From Phycisphaerales bacterium UBA1845 (GTDB lineage: Bacteria > Planctomycetota > Phycisphaerae > UBA1845), in the NCBI GenBank assembly GCA_002338715.1, contig DDIR01000055.1, positions 1-39,689 of the forward strand: a stretch of 39,689 bases of DNA, written 5' to 3'. The notes under the pieces are model-generated. The model did no database searches. It was not told where the DNA came from and worked only from the letters and a program-made list of their open reading frames with translations. Positions 1 to 8,789 of this stretch are shown here, one piece after another; the first letter of the stretch is position 1, and every line of letters starts with the position of its first letter. Position numbers and translations under genes: made by a program.

Positions 1-333
1 TGATTCGCGGCGCGCGGCCGACTGACCTGAGTGCTGACGGGCCTCGTCGAGGTCGCTCCGCGCGCGGCAACTCGATTGCGATCGAACCGATTCGAACGGG
101 GCTCGACACGCGCCGAGCGACCGGCTAAGGACTTCGACCGGGCGGGATTGTCACGGCTGACTGACGCGCAAAAACCCCTGTAAATTAGCTGAAAACGCGA
201 TATTTGCGGATGATTTGCTGTGGGGCACGCGGAGATGTCAGACCTGTTGTCAGGCGAAGCTGGCGGAATTCAGCGGGAGATCGAAGGGAAAGTTGGCACC
301 CGCAAGGGCTACGGTGACGCCCGGAATTGGCGG
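1..333. other. Left-edge stretch with no recognisable gene
   Basis: No reading frame here has both a credible start and recognisable protein character. The open plus frame that begins near 220 runs antisense through the DoxX gene and is its shadow. Positions 170-215 are A/T-richer than their surroundings and could be the promoter of a gene lying left of the window on the minus strand, but nothing in the visible sequence proves this. Confidence 0.5.
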
Positions 334-909
334 CTAAGACGTCGCCGATTCAGTTGTGATTTTCGTCGGGTTGGCCGCCGCCTCGGAGTCGGTCGAGGGG
401 GTATTCCCCAGCAGGGAGGCCAGGCAGAAGCGCCGGCTCGTGGACAAAAATGGGATCCAGCATGCCAGCCACAGTCCAAAATTTTCAGGCAATTTTCTGC
501 ACATTCCGATCAATCCGCCGCCACATCCGCAGTCGAATTTGACATCGCAGAAGGATTTGAACTCCCCGGTGTTGTACATTCCGATCGCCCGAATCGCGAT
601 CACGATGGTGAATCCGGTGAGCATAACCAGAAGCGCAAACGCGGCGCCGCGGACAAAAACGCCGGCGATCAAAGCCAATCCGCAAATCACTTCAATCCAC
701 GGCAGGGTCAGTGCGATGGCGTTCTCAAGCACGTACGCGCTCGACGGGAACATCTCGTATTCGCGCAGCAATTTGAGGAATGCGATCGGGTCGCTGACTT
801 TGTTCCAACCCATCAGGAGGAAGACAACGCCCAGCAACAGGCGGGCGACAAGCAGGGGATATCCCGACTGGTCCAATCGTTTGATTTTGCTGACGCTTTC
901 CGTCTGCAT
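334..909 (-). CDS. DoxX/MauE-like integral membrane protein
   Basis: This is a 191-residue membrane protein with about four hydrophobic helices. The N-terminal part has the DoxX/MauE look: ARLLLGVVFLLMGWNKV, then a conserved E in a helix starting LPWIEVICGLAL. A loop near residues 120-135 carries a cysteine cluster (FCDVKFDCGCGGG, then MC). MauE and DoxX proteins are associated with thiol/disulfide or quinone-linked redox chemistry in the membrane, and the cysteines fit that, but the reaction is not known. I chose the ATG at 909 because GAAGAG lies 7 bases upstream. The ATG at 930 would overlap the rhodanese gene and has no ribosome-binding site. It follows the rhodanese gene with a 4-base gap, so the two are probably one operon. 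Confidence 0.75.
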   Translation of the reverse strand: MQTESVSKIKRLDQSGYPLLVARLLLGVVFLLMGWNKVSDPIAFLKLLREYEMFPSSAYVLENAIALTLPWIEVICGLALIAGVFVRGAAFALLVMLTGFTIVIAIRAIGMYNTGEFKSFCDVKFDCGCGGGLIGMCRKLPENFGLWLACWIPFLSTSRRFCLASLLGNTPSTDSEAAANPTKITTESATS

Positions 910-913
910 CGTT

Positions 914-1540
914 CTACTCTTCAAGGTCATAAACGATGTCGCCGCTCAGGCGCTCACCGCGTTCAAACGGCAGTCCATCTTTGGCCCAGGCGACAACACC
1001 GCCAACATAGACAAAAATCTTCTCTGAAATCACGCCGGCTTCAATCAAATCCGTCGCGGCCAACTTGCTGTCCTCGCACTTGCCACCATTGCAATACACG
1101 ATGATGCGTTCGGCTTCCGCGCATATTGGGACGAGTTCGGGCAAATATCGATCGGCGTAATAATGATCCAACTGATATGCACCGGGAATGTGCTTCTCGG
1201 CGTAGGCAGTGTCGTTGCGCGCGTCGATGAAAATGCATTGGCCCACTTCATACGCCGGGCTCTGAAACGCCTCCATCGTCTCGGCTTGATCGATGAGTTG
1301 ATAAAGTGCATCGTCGTTCTCGACGTCGCCATGATTGCTGTCGGGATTGCCGGTGATCGTCGATGGGGTCTTCTTGAAGTATTCGCGACCCACGTCAAAG
1401 CGAGCGTCTGCCGGTTTGAGTTGATTGGCAGCCAACGCGATGACTGCGCCGATCACGACCACGGCCAACACTTCCACGCAGAGGCGCGTGATGCGAAGGG
1501 GGTTGGCACGGGTCTTGGCGTCAAAGAACCTCGAGGACAT
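914..1540 (-). CDS. Membrane-anchored rhodanese-like protein
   Basis: A single N-terminal membrane helix (VLAVVVIGAVIALAANQL) is followed by a rhodanese domain. The domain shows the typical IDARNDTAYAEKHIPGA segment and the active-site loop IVYCNGGKCEDS near residue 150, whose first cysteine would carry the persulfide. The second cysteine in the loop is less usual. Rhodanese domains transfer sulfane sulfur or carry sulfur to partner enzymes; the helix should place this one at the membrane, with the catalytic domain probably outside. The start at 1540 has GGGAG upstream. A start at 1558 would add six residues and lacks a ribosome-binding site. The pairing with a cysteine-bearing DoxX/MauE protein immediately downstream suggests a joint sulfur or redox role, which is inference. 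Confidence 0.8.
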   Translation of the reverse strand: MSSRFFDAKTRANPLRITRLCVEVLAVVVIGAVIALAANQLKPADARFDVGREYFKKTPSTITGNPDSNHGDVENDDALYQLIDQAETMEAFQSPAYEVGQCIFIDARNDTAYAEKHIPGAYQLDHYYADRYLPELVPICAEAERIIVYCNGGKCEDSKLAATDLIEAGVISEKIFVYVGGVVAWAKDGLPFERGERLSGDIVYDLEE

Positions 1541-1710
1541 AGGCGGATTCACTCCCATAGCTTGCCACTTTGAAGATAATGGCTTTGAACGAATCTGTCG
1601 TCAAACCGGGCGGGTCGAGTTGCGCGCGGGTTACAGGTCTTGACACGGGGCGGGCTCGGCGAGAATCTCGCGGGCAGAGAGCCATTTGGGTTCGCTTGAA
1701 TTCCCGGATG

Positions 1711-1740
1711 TTGCCAGCGACGCATGTTCTAGGCTAGACT
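1711..1740 (+). promoter_or_regulatory. Sigma70-type promoter for the EF-G-like gene
   Basis: TTGCCA at 1711-1716 and TAGACT at 1735-1740 are separated by 18 bases. Transcription would start about 45-50 bases before the ATG at 1795. The match to consensus is 5/6 and 4/6. Confidence 0.45.
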
Positions 1741-1794
1741 GTCCGACTTCGCCAAACATGACAATATTCTCACGTTTTCTCGAGGAGTGGGTGG

Positions 1795-3816
1795 ATGGCT
1801 ACATTTCCAATTGAAGATATTCGCAATATCGTTTTCGTCGGACATTCCGGCGCTGGCAAGACATCGCTCGGGGAGGCATTGCTCCACAAGACTGGAGCAA
1901 CCAACCGTCTCGGATCGGTCGTTGACAAGACCTCGACTTTCGATTTCGCCGACGACGAGAAGGAAGCGGCCCACTCGATCGACTCGTCCATTTGCTGTGT
2001 CAGCCACGAGGGCAAGCACATCAACATCATCGATACGCCGGGCGCCACGGACTATTGTGGGCAGTCGGTTGCGGCGCTCGCGGGTGCGGAAACGGCGATT
2101 TTGGTCGTGTCTGCGGCTGCGGGAATCGAGGTCAACACCCGTAAGATGTGGGATCGGGCGACGCAATATGGCCTCGCCCGCATGGTGGTGATCAACAAGA
2201 TCGACGCCGACAATGCCAATCTCGAAGAGACGCTCGAAGCCGTCAAGGAATTCTTCGGTCCCCAGTGCGTTCCGATCAACCTGCCGACTGCGGGCGGGAC
2301 GGCTGTCATCGGCTGCCTTCAGAACAAGACCGGCGATGCAGATTTTTCCGACGTACCCAGCGCCCATGAAGCCACCATCGAAGCGATCGTCGGTGTCGAC
2401 GACACCTTGATGGAAAAGTATCTCGGTGGCGAGGTGTCGGACGATCAGGTGCTAGCCGTCGCGTCAAAGGCATGCGCTTCCGGCGACTTTGTTCCGGTAC
2501 TTTTCACCAACGCTGCGAAGGAAATCGGTATTTCCGAACTGCTCAACGCCATCGCCAAAATCGCGCCGTCGCCAATCGTCGGAAAGAAGCGTGTGCTGAC
2601 GCGCGAAGATGCAGAAATTGAAATCGAACCCAAGCTGGATGGCCCATTTGTCGGCCAGGTGTTCAAGGTTACAAGCGATCCGAAGAGTCACATCAAGTAT
2701 TCGTTCATCCGTGTTCACACGGGAAGCCTGGGGCATGACGGATCCATCAAGACCGTGAACGACCGCAAGGGCGTTCGCCTCGGGCACATCAGCCGCTTCC
2801 AGGGTGGCGACCACAGCGACACGGAAGCCGCGTCAGCCGGTGACATCATCGCAGTCGCAAAACTGGATTTGCACATCGGCGATGTTGTCTTCACCGACAA
2901 TGGCGGAGACATCGCCATGCCCAAGCGACCGATGCCGATGTTCGCCAAAGCCATTGAATCCAAGACGCATGGCGACGAAGACAAAATCGGTTTGGCGCTG
3001 AAGAAGTTCACGGAAGAGGACTATTGCCTCGACCTCGAACGCGACTCAACAACCAAGGAACTGGTCATCCACGGCATCGGCGACTTGCACATTCGCACGG
3101 TGCTCAAACGCATGCAGAATCAGTTCAAGTTGGAAGTCGTCACCAAGCCGCCGAAGATCCCGTACCGCGAAACGATCACAGGCCGCGCCGATTCGATCGA
3201 ATACACGCACAAGAAACAGTCCGGCGGATCGGGCCAATTCGGGCGCGTGATCATCAACATGTTCCCAAGTGAACGCGGTGAAGGTTACCAATTCGTCGAC
3301 AAAATCTTCGGTGGTGCGATTGATCAGACCTATCGCGTCAGTGTGGACAAAGGAATTCGTGCACAGATGGCCGAGGGCGTTCTTGCCGGCTATCCAATCG
3401 TTGACGTCACGGTCGAGTTGATCGACGGTAAGACGCACCCGGTCGACAGCAAGGACATCGCGTTTCAGATAGCGGGCCGTGGCGCATTCAAAGATGCGTT
3501 CATGAAGTCCAAGCCGACGTTGCTGGAACCGATCGTCGAAGTCGAAGTAACCGTCCCGCGCGATACCGTCGGTGATATTCAAGGCGACCTGGCGTCACAC
3601 CGCGGACGACCCCATGGGCAAAAGGCACTACCGGGCGGACTTTCGGTCCTGTCGGCGTTCGTGCCGCTGGGCGAACTGTCCGACTACAACTCAAGGCTTT
3701 CGAGCATCACCGGTGGGCAGGGCAGTTTCACGATGGAATTCTCGCACTATGAAGCCGTCCCCCCGAACGTGGCTCAGCAGATCATTGCGCAGAGCCAGAA
3801 AGAGAGCGAAGCCTGA
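1795..3816 (+). CDS. Elongation factor G paralogue (EF-G2-like translational GTPase)
   Basis: The 673-residue protein has the full EF-G domain order: GTPase domain (about 1-275), domain II beta-barrel (about 285-385), domain III (about 390-470), domain IV (about 475-590) and domain V (about 590-670). The P-loop is GHSGAGKTS at about 16-24 and the guanine motif NKID is intact. Two normally invariant switch elements differ. The RGITIT segment of switch I is replaced by AHSIDSS, and switch II reads DTPGATDY where canonical EF-G has DTPGHVDF, so the histidine that positions the hydrolytic water is an alanine. Actinobacterial FusA2/EF-G2 proteins show similar changes. This is therefore probably a paralogue with a special or regulatory role, not the housekeeping translocase. 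GAGGAG precedes the ATG, and a terminator lies about 200 bases downstream. Confidence 0.88.
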   Translation: MATFPIEDIRNIVFVGHSGAGKTSLGEALLHKTGATNRLGSVVDKTSTFDFADDEKEAAHSIDSSICCVSHEGKHINIIDTPGATDYCGQSVAALAGAETAILVVSAAAGIEVNTRKMWDRATQYGLARMVVINKIDADNANLEETLEAVKEFFGPQCVPINLPTAGGTAVIGCLQNKTGDADFSDVPSAHEATIEAIVGVDDTLMEKYLGGEVSDDQVLAVASKACASGDFVPVLFTNAAKEIGISELLNAIAKIAPSPIVGKKRVLTREDAEIEIEPKLDGPFVGQVFKVTSDPKSHIKYSFIRVHTGSLGHDGSIKTVNDRKGVRLGHISRFQGGDHSDTEAASAGDIIAVAKLDLHIGDVVFTDNGGDIAMPKRPMPMFAKAIESKTHGDEDKIGLALKKFTEEDYCLDLERDSTTKELVIHGIGDLHIRTVLKRMQNQFKLEVVTKPPKIPYRETITGRADSIEYTHKKQSGGSGQFGRVIINMFPSERGEGYQFVDKIFGGAIDQTYRVSVDKGIRAQMAEGVLAGYPIVDVTVELIDGKTHPVDSKDIAFQIAGRGAFKDAFMKSKPTLLEPIVEVEVTVPRDTVGDIQGDLASHRGRPHGQKALPGGLSVLSAFVPLGELSDYNSRLSSITGGQGSFTMEFSHYEAVPPNVAQQIIAQSQKESEA

Positions 3817-4015
3817 TGCAGGGGCGCCCGATCGGGGGTCGGTACAGTTTTGCTTTAGCGATGTGCCGGATACCAGTATCGATGCGTAACTTTATATAAA
3901 ATATGAGGAAGTGGGATTTGCCTTCTGGTTTGCTGCGGCCTAATAATCTTGATGAATAGGTTATGCGGACCTTCGCCCATGGGCGATTTCCATAAAGCTT
4001 TTCCCCTCCGGAAAG

Positions 4016-4057
4016 CACCGGGTCTGTCTCTTTGGGGCAGCCCGGTGTTTTCTTTTT
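4016..4057 (+). terminator. Rho-independent terminator downstream of the EF-G-like gene
   Basis: CACCGGG (4016-4022) pairs with CCCGGTG (4041-4047) and is followed by a T-rich run (4048-4057). The T run is only on the plus-strand side, so the hairpin should stop the EF-G transcript rather than the convergent PH-domain gene. The rest of 3817-4111 holds no gene. Confidence 0.8.
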
Positions 4058-4111
4058 ACTTACCACAGGCCAACGATCTTTGGGCAATCGGTTCGCCCGC
4101 GCCACATCGAT

Positions 4112-4777
4112 TTACAGGTTTTCGATGAACAGCGATCGGCTTCGCAGTTCTCGCATACGCGTGCGGACATGTTCTGCGATTTCTTCCGGATTGCGGATGC
4201 CCTCGATGATCAGGTGGGCGTCTGATGTGTCCGTGGTCAGAAGTTCGACCGATCCCAATCCGACGAGCCGATCGATAAATTTCTTTCGCAAGCGAACATC
4301 GTCCACGCGGATCAGCTCGATTTGATCGATCGTCTGCGAGAAAACGCCGCGCTCGATGAATAGCCGCTGATCCGTCAGGCGGTATCGGGTTCGAATGATT
4401 TGGAGCACGATCCACGTCCCGACGCCCATCGTCACCAGCGCGGCGATCATCAGGCAAATCAAAAACGCCCAACCGCCCGTTAGCGACGTCTTGGTTGCGG
4501 CGTAAATCACGATCGAACATGCGATGACAATACCAATCACGCACCAGATGCAGATGCCGGTGAAGAAGCGCCAATCGGTGCGGCCTTGCCAGATAGCGCC
4601 TTCGAGTTTTTGGGTGTGCGGGTCTGCATCGCCGCCACCGGGCGTGAGTGCTGACGCAGGGGATTTTGGCTGCGAAGTTCCAGCCGTGGATTCTGAAGCG
4701 GAGGCGTAAGCAGACTCCTGGTCTGATTGGGGCGGCTCACTTATTTCGTCCCTGCCTTCGTATTCTTGATCGCTCAT
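4112..4777 (-). CDS. Bacterial PH domain (bPH_2/DUF304-type) membrane protein
   Basis: The protein has 221 residues. The first 55 or so are low-complexity and rich in Ser, Glu and Pro. Two membrane helices follow (FFTGICIWCVIGIVIACSIV and a second starting WAFLICLMIAALVTMGV), then a bacterial PH-like domain from about 128 onward. The recognisable features of the domain are RYRLTDQRLFIERGVFSQ, IELIRVDDVRLRKKF and a G-GSVELLTTD segment. Proteins of this YdbT/YdbS-like kind are membrane proteins of unknown biochemical role. The gene stands alone on the minus strand, convergent with the EF-G-like gene. The acidic, disordered N-terminus is probably cytoplasmic. Confidence 0.8.
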   Translation of the reverse strand: MSDQEYEGRDEISEPPQSDQESAYASASESTAGTSQPKSPASALTPGGGDADPHTQKLEGAIWQGRTDWRFFTGICIWCVIGIVIACSIVIYAATKTSLTGGWAFLICLMIAALVTMGVGTWIVLQIIRTRYRLTDQRLFIERGVFSQTIDQIELIRVDDVRLRKKFIDRLVGLGSVELLTTDTSDAHLIIEGIRNPEEIAEHVRTRMRELRSRSLFIENL

Positions 4778-4948
4778 GTCCAGCCTCGTTTCTGCGATGA
4801 CCTTCGCCGAATACCGGCTACTTTATCTGATGTTCATATTAAGGCCATTACAAATGCCTGGCCATGTTCGAATCAACCTCAAGTTGTAGTTGACAGGTTC
4901 TTGCCCGTTGCGTCAAAATCCGACCGCGTAATCGAAGGCGAAGATCGT

Positions 4949-5812
4949 ATGACAGCAATGATCAATTGGAAGTGTCTTGTTTGCCTGGTGGCGTTCACCG
5001 TCTCCGACGGAGCGGTCGTGAAGTGGGATGCGAATGGGTTGTCCTGCGCCGAACTGATTCGGGGGATCGCTGACTGTTCGGGCGACGCATTTGCCATTCG
5101 CGCGGCGATGGATGACGCCGATCGATCGCGACGGCTGTATTGTTCGACTGACTCGATCACCGAAGCGCAAGCACTGACTTTGGCGGAATCGCTGTTTGGA
5201 CTGTCCGTCTGGAAGGTGGGGCGGATAAGTATTTGGATGGACCGAGGCGAGGTTCCGGGTCTTATCGCAGCCGACATCAAACGTTTGCAGGCAACGGGGG
5301 ATGCCGATGGGCGCGCAAACCTTTCACCGGACCGCAGAGAGGTTGGCGATGTCGAGTTGGCCGACGCGACTTTGCCCGAATCGGTCCGGGCGATCACCCT
5401 TGCTTTCGGCGTGCCGATTGTTTATTCAAGCGAAAGCGACGTGTCAACCGATGGCATTTCGGTCGAGCGGCTGTCATTGTCTCTGGGGGACGTCGATCTC
5501 AACACGTGCCTGTCCCTGGTGGCTGAGCGGTTTGAGATGCGTTGGTCGGTCGTCGGTGAAATGATGTACCTGGCGCCGGCTGGCGTGCGGTCTGGGAATG
5601 CCTCAGGATTACCTGGCAACGCGGACTTGCGGGATGGGGTGGAATCCGTTACCGATTTCAGAACCGGGCAGCCGAAATCTGACGGCCGGCCTGCGAACCG
5701 ACGCCTTGTGTTGCAACAATCGCAGACGTCGAGCGAGGTTCAAACCGACCGATCGGTTGAAAGTCAGTTAGAGTCTGAACGATTGTGTCGTGAACTTGAA
5801 GTAAGGGATTGA
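4949..5812 (+). CDS. Putative secreted protein with two secretin-N/STN-like segments
   Basis: I do not recognise a named family. From the ATG at 4949 (AAGG about 10 bases upstream) the protein has 287 residues. It begins with a short hydrophobic stretch (CLVCLVAFTVSDGAVV) that could be a weak signal peptide. Two segments of similar shape follow. The second, near residues 133-205, reads as a hydrophobic strand, SVRAITLAFGVPIVYS, then SLSLGDVDLNTCLSLVAERF and WSVVGEMMYLAP. That pattern resembles the short N-terminal domain of secretins and TonB-type proteins (STN/N0). No secretin pore domain follows; the last 80 residues are polar and low-complexity. A role in an envelope assembly is possible but unproven. 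An in-frame start at 4727 is rejected because it overlaps the PH-domain gene. Confidence 0.5.
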   Translation: MTAMINWKCLVCLVAFTVSDGAVVKWDANGLSCAELIRGIADCSGDAFAIRAAMDDADRSRRLYCSTDSITEAQALTLAESLFGLSVWKVGRISIWMDRGEVPGLIAADIKRLQATGDADGRANLSPDRREVGDVELADATLPESVRAITLAFGVPIVYSSESDVSTDGISVERLSLSLGDVDLNTCLSLVAERFEMRWSVVGEMMYLAPAGVRSGNASGLPGNADLRDGVESVTDFRTGQPKSDGRPANRRLVLQQSQTSSEVQTDRSVESQLESERLCRELEVRD

Positions 5813-5947
5813 TCGCGTCTGGTCCATTTTGGAATCAGCAGCGAACGAGGATGCGATCAATCATAACTGGGATGAATTTGCCTCATCCCGTATGCGGTTG
5901 TTTGTCCGAATTGACCCAAAGGAATCAGCCAGGGGGCGAACTGTCAC

Positions 5948-6355
5948 ATGCAAAGCGAAGTCATGGAATATGAGAAGGTAGGCACCGATACGATTCACCC
6001 AGAGTTTGTTCCGGTCTTGTTTGCCAAAGAGATGGAACATGCCCGCCGCGTCAAGCAGTTGTTGGAAGACAACAACATCCCTGCGATGTTGGACCATGAT
6101 CTGGATGGTGAAGCCGCTTACACCGTTTTGCCGCGAGGTATCGGTGTATTGGTTCCGGATTTGATGCATACAATCGCATCAGAGATTGTGGCGTCTGATG
6201 AATACGACGACATCGACGACGACGAATTTGATTCGGATTTGGACGACGATGACGAAGATATTCCCGACGATGATGATCTGGACGACGATCTCGATGATCT
6301 GGACGATCTCGATGACGATTACGACACCGACGACATTGACGACGATTTGGACTAA
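5948..6355 (+). CDS. DUF2007-like protein with a long poly-aspartate tail
   Basis: The 135-residue protein has two parts. Residues about 17-80 (FVPVLFAKEMEHARRVKQLL, NNIPAML, then GIGVLVPDLMHTIASEIV) resemble the small DUF2007 'signal-transducing' domain, which has a beta-alpha-beta layout. Residues 84-135 consist almost only of Asp, Glu, Leu, Ile and Tyr, giving a very strong negative charge; at DNA level this is a degenerate GAY repeat. AGGGGGCG lies about 9 bases before the ATG. The next gene downstream encodes an equally extreme but arginine-rich protein, so the two could bind each other, which is speculation from charge alone. The function is unknown. Confidence 0.7.
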   Translation: MQSEVMEYEKVGTDTIHPEFVPVLFAKEMEHARRVKQLLEDNNIPAMLDHDLDGEAAYTVLPRGIGVLVPDLMHTIASEIVASDEYDDIDDDEFDSDLDDDDEDIPDDDDLDDDLDDLDDLDDDYDTDDIDDDLD

Positions 6356-6485
6356 TCATTGATTTGACGCAGCATCATATTGCGAGATGATGGATGCGTT
6401 CGTTGGGCTGCATCGCTGCCCCGAAAACGCTTGCATGTTGAGTCAACGCAATTCCCGTTGTGCTGGATGGGGAGAGGACAATTCC

Positions 6486-6842
6486 ATGACCGAATACACG
6501 GGAAGTGACGACCGCCGATCGACCGGATCAAACGATCGCCGCAAACAGAAAGTGGACCGCCGCGCAGGGTTGGATCGTCGCCGTGGTCCGGGGCGACGCC
6601 GCGGCGAAGTTCGCCGTGCTGCGGAAGAGGGCGAACTCTCCGACGATCTGCTGGAATTCGTCATGGTCGTGGACGATTACAAACGGATCAACGATCGCCC
6701 CTATCCAACCATTTCTGAAATCTTTGAATTGGTTCACTACCTCGGATACCGCAAGGTGGCTGAACGTTCCGAGCACATCAACACAGCCGCCGGTCCCGCC
6801 GACACGGGTTCTGAGCCCGACCCGCAGGATGACGACGATTAA
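6486..6842 (+). CDS. Small arginine-rich hypothetical protein
   Basis: From the ATG at 6486 the product has 118 residues; GGGGAGAGG with an 8-base spacer decides this start over the in-frame ATG at 6387. Residues 7-47 contain repeated DRR/RRR blocks, such as NDRRKQKVDRR and DRRRGPGRRRG. A compact segment (ELSDDLLEFVMVVDDYKR, then YPTISEIFELVHYLGYRKV) follows that looks folded and helical, and the end is acidic (DPQDDDD). I do not recognise the family. Arg-rich blocks of this type can bind nucleic acid or acidic partners. The gene lies 130 bases after the Asp-tailed protein, so co-transcription is plausible. Confidence 0.65.
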   Translation: MTEYTGSDDRRSTGSNDRRKQKVDRRAGLDRRRGPGRRRGEVRRAAEEGELSDDLLEFVMVVDDYKRINDRPYPTISEIFELVHYLGYRKVAERSEHINTAAGPADTGSEPDPQDDDD

Positions 6843-6893
6843 TCGCGCTTTCTTCGTCCCACCCGATCACTGCGGCTTGACGCATTGACGCCT

Positions 6894-8789
6894 TCAAGCA
6901 TTGCCCGGTTCAAGCGACAGGCGGAATCGGGCGCCATTTCCTTTGCCGTTGGCGACGAGTTCGAGGTTGCCGCCTAGCATTTTCGCCCAACTTCTTGATA
7001 GCGCGAGACCCAGGCCAATTCCGCCGGTCACGGTTGTGGCGTGTTGTTCGCCGCGTTGGTAGGGCTTGAAGATTGACGATCGCAAACGCGCTGGAATTCC
7101 CGGTCCGTTGTCGGTGACTTCGAGGGCGCATTTCCCTTCGATCAGTCGAGAGGTGACAGCCACCTGCGCCGCATCGCCGTTTCGCCCGTACTTGCAGGCG
7201 TTGTCGATGAGATTGCCGAGAATTTGCACGGTGAGTCGTCGATCAGTCAGAATCGACAAGTCTGGCGAATTGTTTTCAAACGTCAGTTTCGCCCCTGACT
7301 TCGTGCACCATGCCTCCTGGGCCTCACGCACTTCGTTGAGTATTTCGGAAACGGGCACGAGTTCCTTGGAAACCGGCACCGAACCGCTCTCAATCCGCGA
7401 ATGCTCCAGCACGCCGGATACCAGCCCCGACAGTCGGCGAGATTCCTGGTTTAGCGTTTCCAGATACTCCTGGCGACTTGATTCTTCAACGAGCCCGTTG
7501 GCAAGCATATCGGTGTAAAGTTGAAACGTGGTCAGCGGCGTACGCAGTTCATGCGTCACCGCATACGCGAATTGCGTTCGCCGTTCGGAAAGTTGCAGCA
7601 TCGATCGCAGTCCCAAACCGAGGGCGATCAAGAGAAAAATTGCGCCACCCCAACCCATCAACAGAAACGAGTGTGTGTGGTTCCAGGCGAGGCCAGCCAC
7701 TGCAATATTCGACGTATTCGGATTGAATCGCGCGGGGATCAGACTCAATGTGGTGTCATCGGGAGATTCGTTGGTTTCGTCGATGATTTCCAATTCGGCG
7801 TTGGGAAACAGGTCGCGAACCTGTGCCAGCAACTCGTCGCTGAATCGCGGCCAATCGACGACGAAACCCTGGAATACCCGCGCGCCGCCAACATCGAGCG
7901 CCCGCAGGAACATCAGGTCTTTTGTTGTTCGCCCGGAGAGTTCGGTCCACAAGGGCACCATGTTTTCATAGCGAATACCGACAACGTTTTCTTCGTTATC
8001 GTTTGCGTCCACGATTTCCTGCGTCGCCACATCCGTCAGATTGGCAGTGGCAACTTGCTCTGACGTGCAGACCACCCGCGGTGTCTGGAGACGCTGAAGC
8101 CGGCGCACGTTCTCTCGCCGCCACATGTAATCGGCGCCATCCTTTATCGTTGATGGGTGCTGTTCAGCGCTTGCGAGTTGAACCGATTTTGCGTCGTTCA
8201 GTTCCTCGCCGTCGTCGGTCGGATCATTCGGATCAACCAACCGCCCGCGCTTTTCATCATATTCGGCGGCGACATCCTCCCGCGCAAACGTAAATGCCAG
8301 CGAGAGCAGACGCCTCTCGTAGATAATCCACTCGCGAAAGTCGGATTCATCAAACGCACCCGGCCAATTGCGTGCAAATTCTGGGGCGATTTGTGGCGAA
8401 CCGAGCATGCCTTCAGGCGACATCTGAAAATACAGCAGGAACCAGTCGTATCGCACCGGCTGCGTGAGCAGGCTGGAAAGTTGAACGTACGTATCCGGGC
8501 GAAGCACTTCCCCGGTTCGCACGCGCACTTCGTCGGGGAAATAAATGGGGGAGTAGTCGTTGTAATCGCGCCGGAATTCACTGAACAGAATCGGATTCGC
8601 CCAGCTTTCCATCTGGTTGATGGCCAAGCGGACGCGATTCTCATGCGCCTTCTGCAGCGCATCGGTCTGTTGCTTCTGGTCGAGGCGAAGTGAAACCTCG
8701 GTCGCCCAGATGAGAATGCCCACAACGAGCAGACACAGCGCACCGAAAGTGATGTATGCCCACCTTCCGCTCTTGGCAAGCCAACTCAT
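6894..8789 (-). CDS. Two-component sensor histidine kinase with periplasmic sensor domain
   Basis: The protein has 631 residues. The first membrane helix is at about 12-33. A large extracytoplasmic region follows (about 35-370) that I cannot assign to a known sensor fold, and the second helix is at about 374-397. The kinase core shows the H-box HELRTPLTTFQL with the phospho-accepting histidine at 413, the N-box NLIDNACKYGRNG at about 527, the G1 box DNGPGIP and the G2 box GGIGLGLALS. It should autophosphorylate and pass phosphate to the response regulator encoded just upstream, whose stop overlaps this start by four bases (ATGA). The overlap indicates translational coupling. The long, unusual sensor domain suggests a lineage-specific signal. 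Confidence 0.93.
   Translation of the reverse strand: MSWLAKSGRWAYITFGALCLLVVGILIWATEVSLRLDQKQQTDALQKAHENRVRLAINQMESWANPILFSEFRRDYNDYSPIYFPDEVRVRTGEVLRPDTYVQLSSLLTQPVRYDWFLLYFQMSPEGMLGSPQIAPEFARNWPGAFDESDFREWIIYERRLLSLAFTFAREDVAAEYDEKRGRLVDPNDPTDDGEELNDAKSVQLASAEQHPSTIKDGADYMWRRENVRRLQRLQTPRVVCTSEQVATANLTDVATQEIVDANDNEENVVGIRYENMVPLWTELSGRTTKDLMFLRALDVGGARVFQGFVVDWPRFSDELLAQVRDLFPNAELEIIDETNESPDDTTLSLIPARFNPNTSNIAVAGLAWNHTHSFLLMGWGGAIFLLIALGLGLRSMLQLSERRTQFAYAVTHELRTPLTTFQLYTDMLANGLVEESSRQEYLETLNQESRRLSGLVSGVLEHSRIESGSVPVSKELVPVSEILNEVREAQEAWCTKSGAKLTFENNSPDLSILTDRRLTVQILGNLIDNACKYGRNGDAAQVAVTSRLIEGKCALEVTDNGPGIPARLRSSIFKPYQRGEQHATTVTGGIGLGLALSRSWAKMLGGNLELVANGKGNGARFRLSLEPGNA

Noticed and set aside
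220..1104. Long plus-strand frame of 294 codons, rich in His/Arg/Gln
   Set aside because: It is antisense to the DoxX and rhodanese genes, has no ribosome-binding site, and its composition is that of a shadow frame.
4727..4948. Longer N-terminus for the STN-like protein
   Set aside because: It would overlap the start of the oppositely oriented PH-domain gene; the residues lack signal-peptide structure, and the ATG at 4949 has a ribosome-binding site.
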